DNA of 8,770 bases. It comes from an uncultured Microbacterium sp. Its GTDB lineage: Bacteria > Actinomycetota > Actinomycetes > Actinomycetales > Microbacteriaceae. The DNA lies in the NCBI GenBank assembly GCA_937988695.1, contig CALKHM010000241.1:1-8770 (forward strand), given 5' to 3'. Positions 6,835-8,770 of this stretch are shown in pieces. Position 1 is the stretch's first letter. The number at the start of each line of letters is the position of its first letter. The notes under the pieces were generated by a model. The model made no database searches. It saw only the letters and a program-made list of their open reading frames with translations, and was not told the DNA's origin. Position numbers and translations under genes: made by a program.

Positions 6835-7725
6835 TCAGCGTGCGGGCACCGCGCCGGGCTCGGTGCCCGCGACGATCGGCACGCGCACCGACGAGCCCCA
6901 CTCGGTCCAGGAGCCGTCGTAGTTGCGCACGTTCTCGAAGCCCAGCACGAACCAGGTGTGGCTCGAGCGCTCACCGATGCGGCAGTAGGCGATCACGTCG
7001 TCGTCGTCGGAGAGCCCGATCTCGTCGCGGTAGATCGCATCGAGATCGGCGCGTGACTTGAACGTTCCGTCGTCGGCCACCGCACGCTTCCAGGGCACGC
7101 TCTTCGCGGTCGGGATGTGGCCGCCGCGCAGCGAGCTCTCCTGCGGGTACTCGGGCATGTGCGTGCGCTCACCGGTGTACTCCTCGGGGGAGCGCACGTC
7201 GATCAGCGGCTTGCCGAAGTGCTCGAGCACGTCTTCGCGGAACGCGCGCAGCTCGGAGTCGTCGCGCTCGACGACCGGGTACTCGGTGGCCTCGCGCTGC
7301 GGCACGTCGGTGGTGATGGCACGGCCCTGCGCGATCCACAGGTCGCGGCCGCCGTCGAGCAGCCGGACGTCCTCATGACCGAACAGCGAGAACACCCACA
7401 GGGCGTAGGCGGCCCACCAGTTGTTCTTGTCACCGTAGATGACGATCGTGTCGGAGCGGGAGATGCCCTTGCGGCTGAGCAGCTTCGCGAAGCCTTCGCC
7501 GTCGAGGTAGTCGCGCACGACCTCGTCGTTGAGCTCGGTGTGCCAGTCGACCTTCACCGCGCCGGGGATGTGCCCGGTCTCGTACAGCAGCACGTCCTCA
7601 TCGGACTCGACGACGACCAGGCCCGGTTCGCCCAGGTGCTCCTGCAGCCAGTCCGGCGTGACCAGCCGGGACGGATGAGCGTACTCGGCGAACTTCTCAG
7701 ATGACGTGTCGAATGCGACGGCCAT
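6835..7725 (-). CDS. Thiosulfate sulfurtransferase (two-domain rhodanese, CysA/SseA type)
   Basis: This 296-residue protein has two rhodanese domains. It would transfer sulfane sulfur from thiosulfate (or 3-mercaptopyruvate) to a thiol acceptor in the cytosol. The N-terminal domain (about 18-135) lacks the catalytic cysteine: its loop reads IYGDKNNWWAAYALW, as in the structural domain of the family. The C-terminal domain (about 160-290) carries the active loop AYCRIGERSSHTWFVL with Cys248 as the persulfide carrier. CRIGERS and the downstream NYDGSWTEWGS are what I remember from mycobacterial CysA2/SseA-type thiosulfate sulfurtransferases. 3-mercaptopyruvate enzymes more often have a CG(S/T)G-type loop. 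The ATG start at 7725 has GAGGAG 5 nt upstream. It is the first gene of a two-gene unit with sufE and is divergent from zapE, sharing a 146-bp promoter region. The preferred donor is inferred, not shown. Confidence 0.92.
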   Translation of the reverse strand: MAVAFDTSSEKFAEYAHPSRLVTPDWLQEHLGEPGLVVVESDEDVLLYETGHIPGAVKVDWHTELNDEVVRDYLDGEGFAKLLSRKGISRSDTIVIYGDKNNWWAAYALWVFSLFGHEDVRLLDGGRDLWIAQGRAITTDVPQREATEYPVVERDDSELRAFREDVLEHFGKPLIDVRSPEEYTGERTHMPEYPQESSLRGGHIPTAKSVPWKRAVADDGTFKSRADLDAIYRDEIGLSDDDDVIAYCRIGERSSHTWFVLGFENVRNYDGSWTEWGSSVRVPIVAGTEPGAVPAR

Positions 7726-7730
7726 TGTGG

Positions 7731-7736
7731 CTCCTC
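7731..7736 (-). promoter_or_regulatory. Sulfurtransferase ribosome-binding site
   Basis: The minus strand reads GAGGAG followed by 5 nt and the ATG at 7725. This is a strong site that confirms the chosen start. Confidence 0.75.
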
Positions 7737-7787
7737 AGGGATCGGGTGTGACGGCGTAGGGTGGATGTCGTCGCTTTCGACATTAGC

Positions 7788-7801
7788 CGTCCGTTCGGAC
7801 G
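7788..7801. repeat. Short inverted repeat in the divergent promoter (possible operator)
   Basis: CGTCCG-TT-CGGACG is a 14-bp near-palindrome lying just upstream of the possible sulfurtransferase -10 hexamer (7785-7780), in what would be its spacer region. That is a sensible place for a repressor site. Six-base arms are common by chance in GC-rich DNA, so support is weak. Confidence 0.3.
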
Positions 7802-7832
7802 CCGCGTCCTTTCGTTCACACTCCGTCATCTT

Positions 7833-7854
7833 CGGTCGTATTCCGACACGACCG
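7833..7854. repeat. Inverted repeat with 7-bp arms upstream of zapE (operator or leader hairpin)
   Basis: CGGTCGT (7833-7839) and ACGACCG (7848-7854) are exact reverse complements separated by 8 nt. The repeat overlaps the tentative zapE -10 and ends 6 nt before the GGGAG ribosome-binding site. It could be an operator, or if transcription starts upstream a leader hairpin close to the Shine-Dalgarno. No known actinobacterial operator consensus is recognised in it. Confidence 0.35.
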
Positions 7855-7871
7855 CCGTCTGGGAGCAAGCC

Positions 7872-8770
7872 ATGACCGCCGTGCATCTGACCGACCGCGC
7901 TCCGCAGATGACCGGCGCCGAGATGGTCGCGGCACTGGTTCCGCCGCCGCAGTTCGCACAGGCCACGTTCGACACCTACCGGCCCGATCACGCCTATCCC
8001 TCGCAACAGGCCGCGAAGGAACTGCTGAGTGCCTTCGCCAGGCCGGATGCGCCCGCGGCGCGCGGCGGCCTGTTCCGGCGCGCGAAGAAGACGCCGCAGA
8101 CCAAGCCCGGCGTGTACCTGGACGGCGGGTTCGGGGTCGGCAAGACGCACCTGCTGGCCGCGGTCTACCACGCGATGCCGGCGCGGCGGAAGTACTTCGG
8201 GTCGTTCATCGAGTACACGGCGCTGGTCGGCGCGCTCGGGTATCAGCGCACGGTGGAGCTGTTCCGCGGCTCCCAGCTGCTGTGCATCGACGAGTTCGAG
8301 CTCGACGACCCGGGCGACACGATGGTGATGACGCGGCTGCTGGGCGAGCTCGTGGGCTCGGGCACTCGGCTGGCGGCCACCTCGAACACCCCGCCCAACG
8401 CGCTCGGCGAAGGGCGTTTCGCGGCGCAGGACTTCCTGCGTGAGATCCAGGCCATGTCCGACAGCTTCCAGACCGTGCGGATCGACGGCACCGACTATCG
8501 GCAGCGCGCCGTCGACGGGACGGCGCCCGTGCTGGACGAAGCGGGGTATGAGGCCGCCATCGGCGATGCCGCCGCGGCAGGCGTCGCATCGGACGACGAC
8601 TTCACGTCCCTGGTCGCGCATCTGGCCCGCGTGCATCCCTCCCGGTACGTCCGGCTGATCGATGGCGTCGACGTCATCGGCCTGCGAGGCGTCGTGCAGC
8701 TGGTGGATCAGTCCGCTGCGCTGCGGTTCGTCGCGTTCGTCGACCGCGCGTACGACGCGCAGATCCCGAT
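7872..8770 (+). CDS. zapE: ZapE/AFG1-like P-loop ATPase (3' end outside window)
   Basis: 299 complete codons are visible with no stop, so the gene continues past the right edge; relatives of about 340 residues would leave roughly 40 missing. The Walker A motif is GGFGVGKTHL (Lys91, Thr92). Walker B is LLCIDEFELDDPGD (Asp140, Glu141). A sensor-like Asn172 lies in LAATSNTPPNAL, and a DYRQR motif near residue 208 matches the conserved DYR of the family. This set is diagnostic of ZapE/AFG1. In Escherichia coli ZapE is an FtsZ-associated ATPase of the divisome; mitochondrial AFG1/LACE1 helps turn over membrane proteins. Actinobacterial members are less studied, so the division role is by homology. 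No transmembrane segment is evident in the visible part. The ATG start at 7872 has GGGAG 6 nt upstream and no nearer in-frame alternative. It is divergent from the sulfurtransferase. Confidence 0.9.
   Translation, partial: MTAVHLTDRAPQMTGAEMVAALVPPPQFAQATFDTYRPDHAYPSQQAAKELLSAFARPDAPAARGGLFRRAKKTPQTKPGVYLDGGFGVGKTHLLAAVYHAMPARRKYFGSFIEYTALVGALGYQRTVELFRGSQLLCIDEFELDDPGDTMVMTRLLGELVGSGTRLAATSNTPPNALGEGRFAAQDFLREIQAMSDSFQTVRIDGTDYRQRAVDGTAPVLDEAGYEAAIGDAAAAGVASDDDFTSLVAHLARVHPSRYVRLIDGVDVIGLRGVVQLVDQSAALRFVAFVDRAYDAQIP

Larger units (their letters stand above)
7726..7871. promoter_or_regulatory. Divergent promoter region between the sulfurtransferase-sufE pair and zapE
   Basis: This 146-bp gap is the longest non-coding stretch in the window and must drive both directions. 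For zapE the plus strand has TTCACA (7815-7820, five of six bases of TTGACA), an 18-nt spacer and TATTCC (7839-7844, a weak -10). GGGAG at 7861-7865 lies 6 nt before the zapE ATG. For the sulfurtransferase the minus strand has TAATGT (7785-7780), which fits TANNNT but has no clear -35. A start near 7773 would give a leader of about 48 nt. The gap is intergenic beyond doubt; the individual promoter elements are tentative. Confidence 0.5.

Noticed and set aside
6813..6974. A 54-codon upstream extension of sufE
   Set aside because: It overlaps the C-terminal coding part of the sulfurtransferase and has Arg/Cys/Ser-rich shadow composition. The family start is MTELRLPD at 6812.
7554..8636. A 360-codon minus-strand open frame across zapE, the intergenic region and the start of the sulfurtransferase
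   Set aside because: It lies opposite ZapE Walker motifs and reads the sulfurtransferase start in a wrong frame. It shows no domain signal.
1..8770. Possibility of a defence, mobile or other novel multi-gene system in the window
   Set aside because: Every gene belongs to a recognisable chromosomal family, composition is uniform, and there is no integrase, transposase, tRNA junction, direct-repeat array or toxin-antitoxin-like pair.

Overview
The window is a high-GC stretch from an actinobacterium. Codon third positions are strongly G/C, several genes start with GTG, and the proteins and gene order look like Microbacteriaceae, probably Microbacterium or a close relative. That genus-level guess comes from remembered resemblance, not from a search. 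Coding density is very high: eight protein genes, two of them cut by the window edges, and no intergenic gap longer than 146 bp. I found no rRNA, tRNA, mobile element, CRISPR array or riboswitch.

Left block (1-5132, all minus strand, so read from right to left). A DUF3000 protein gene overlaps an RNase D/HRDC exonuclease gene by 8 bp. After a 74-bp gap come a thiolase (fadA/fadI type) and, 11 bp later, a fused enoyl-CoA hydratase/3-hydroxyacyl-CoA dehydrogenase (fadB/fadJ type) that runs off the left edge about 20-25 residues before its expected end. The last two form a fatty-acid beta-oxidation pair. Placing this pair next to RNase D and DUF3000 is a recurrent actinobacterial gene neighbourhood.

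Middle (5133-6369). A membrane-anchored alpha/beta hydrolase is transcribed to the right, divergently from the DUF3000 gene. Only 25 bp separate the two start codons. Neither gene has a Shine-Dalgarno sequence, and the gap holds two -10-like hexamers on opposite strands that share a central TA. This suggests a bidirectional promoter giving two leaderless mRNAs.

Right block (6372-8770). The hydrolase gene ends 2 bp from the end of a convergent minus-strand pair: a CysA/SseA-type thiosulfate sulfurtransferase followed by a SufE-family sulfur acceptor. This looks like a sulfur-trafficking operon. Divergent from it, across a 146-bp intergenic region with two small inverted repeats, is a ZapE/AFG1-type P-loop ATPase gene that runs off the right edge.

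Overall this is core metabolic and housekeeping chromosome rather than an accessory island. I did not find a clearly novel system. The points most worth a second look are the compact bidirectional leaderless promoter, the SufE-rhodanese pairing and the coupled DUF3000-RNase D pair.
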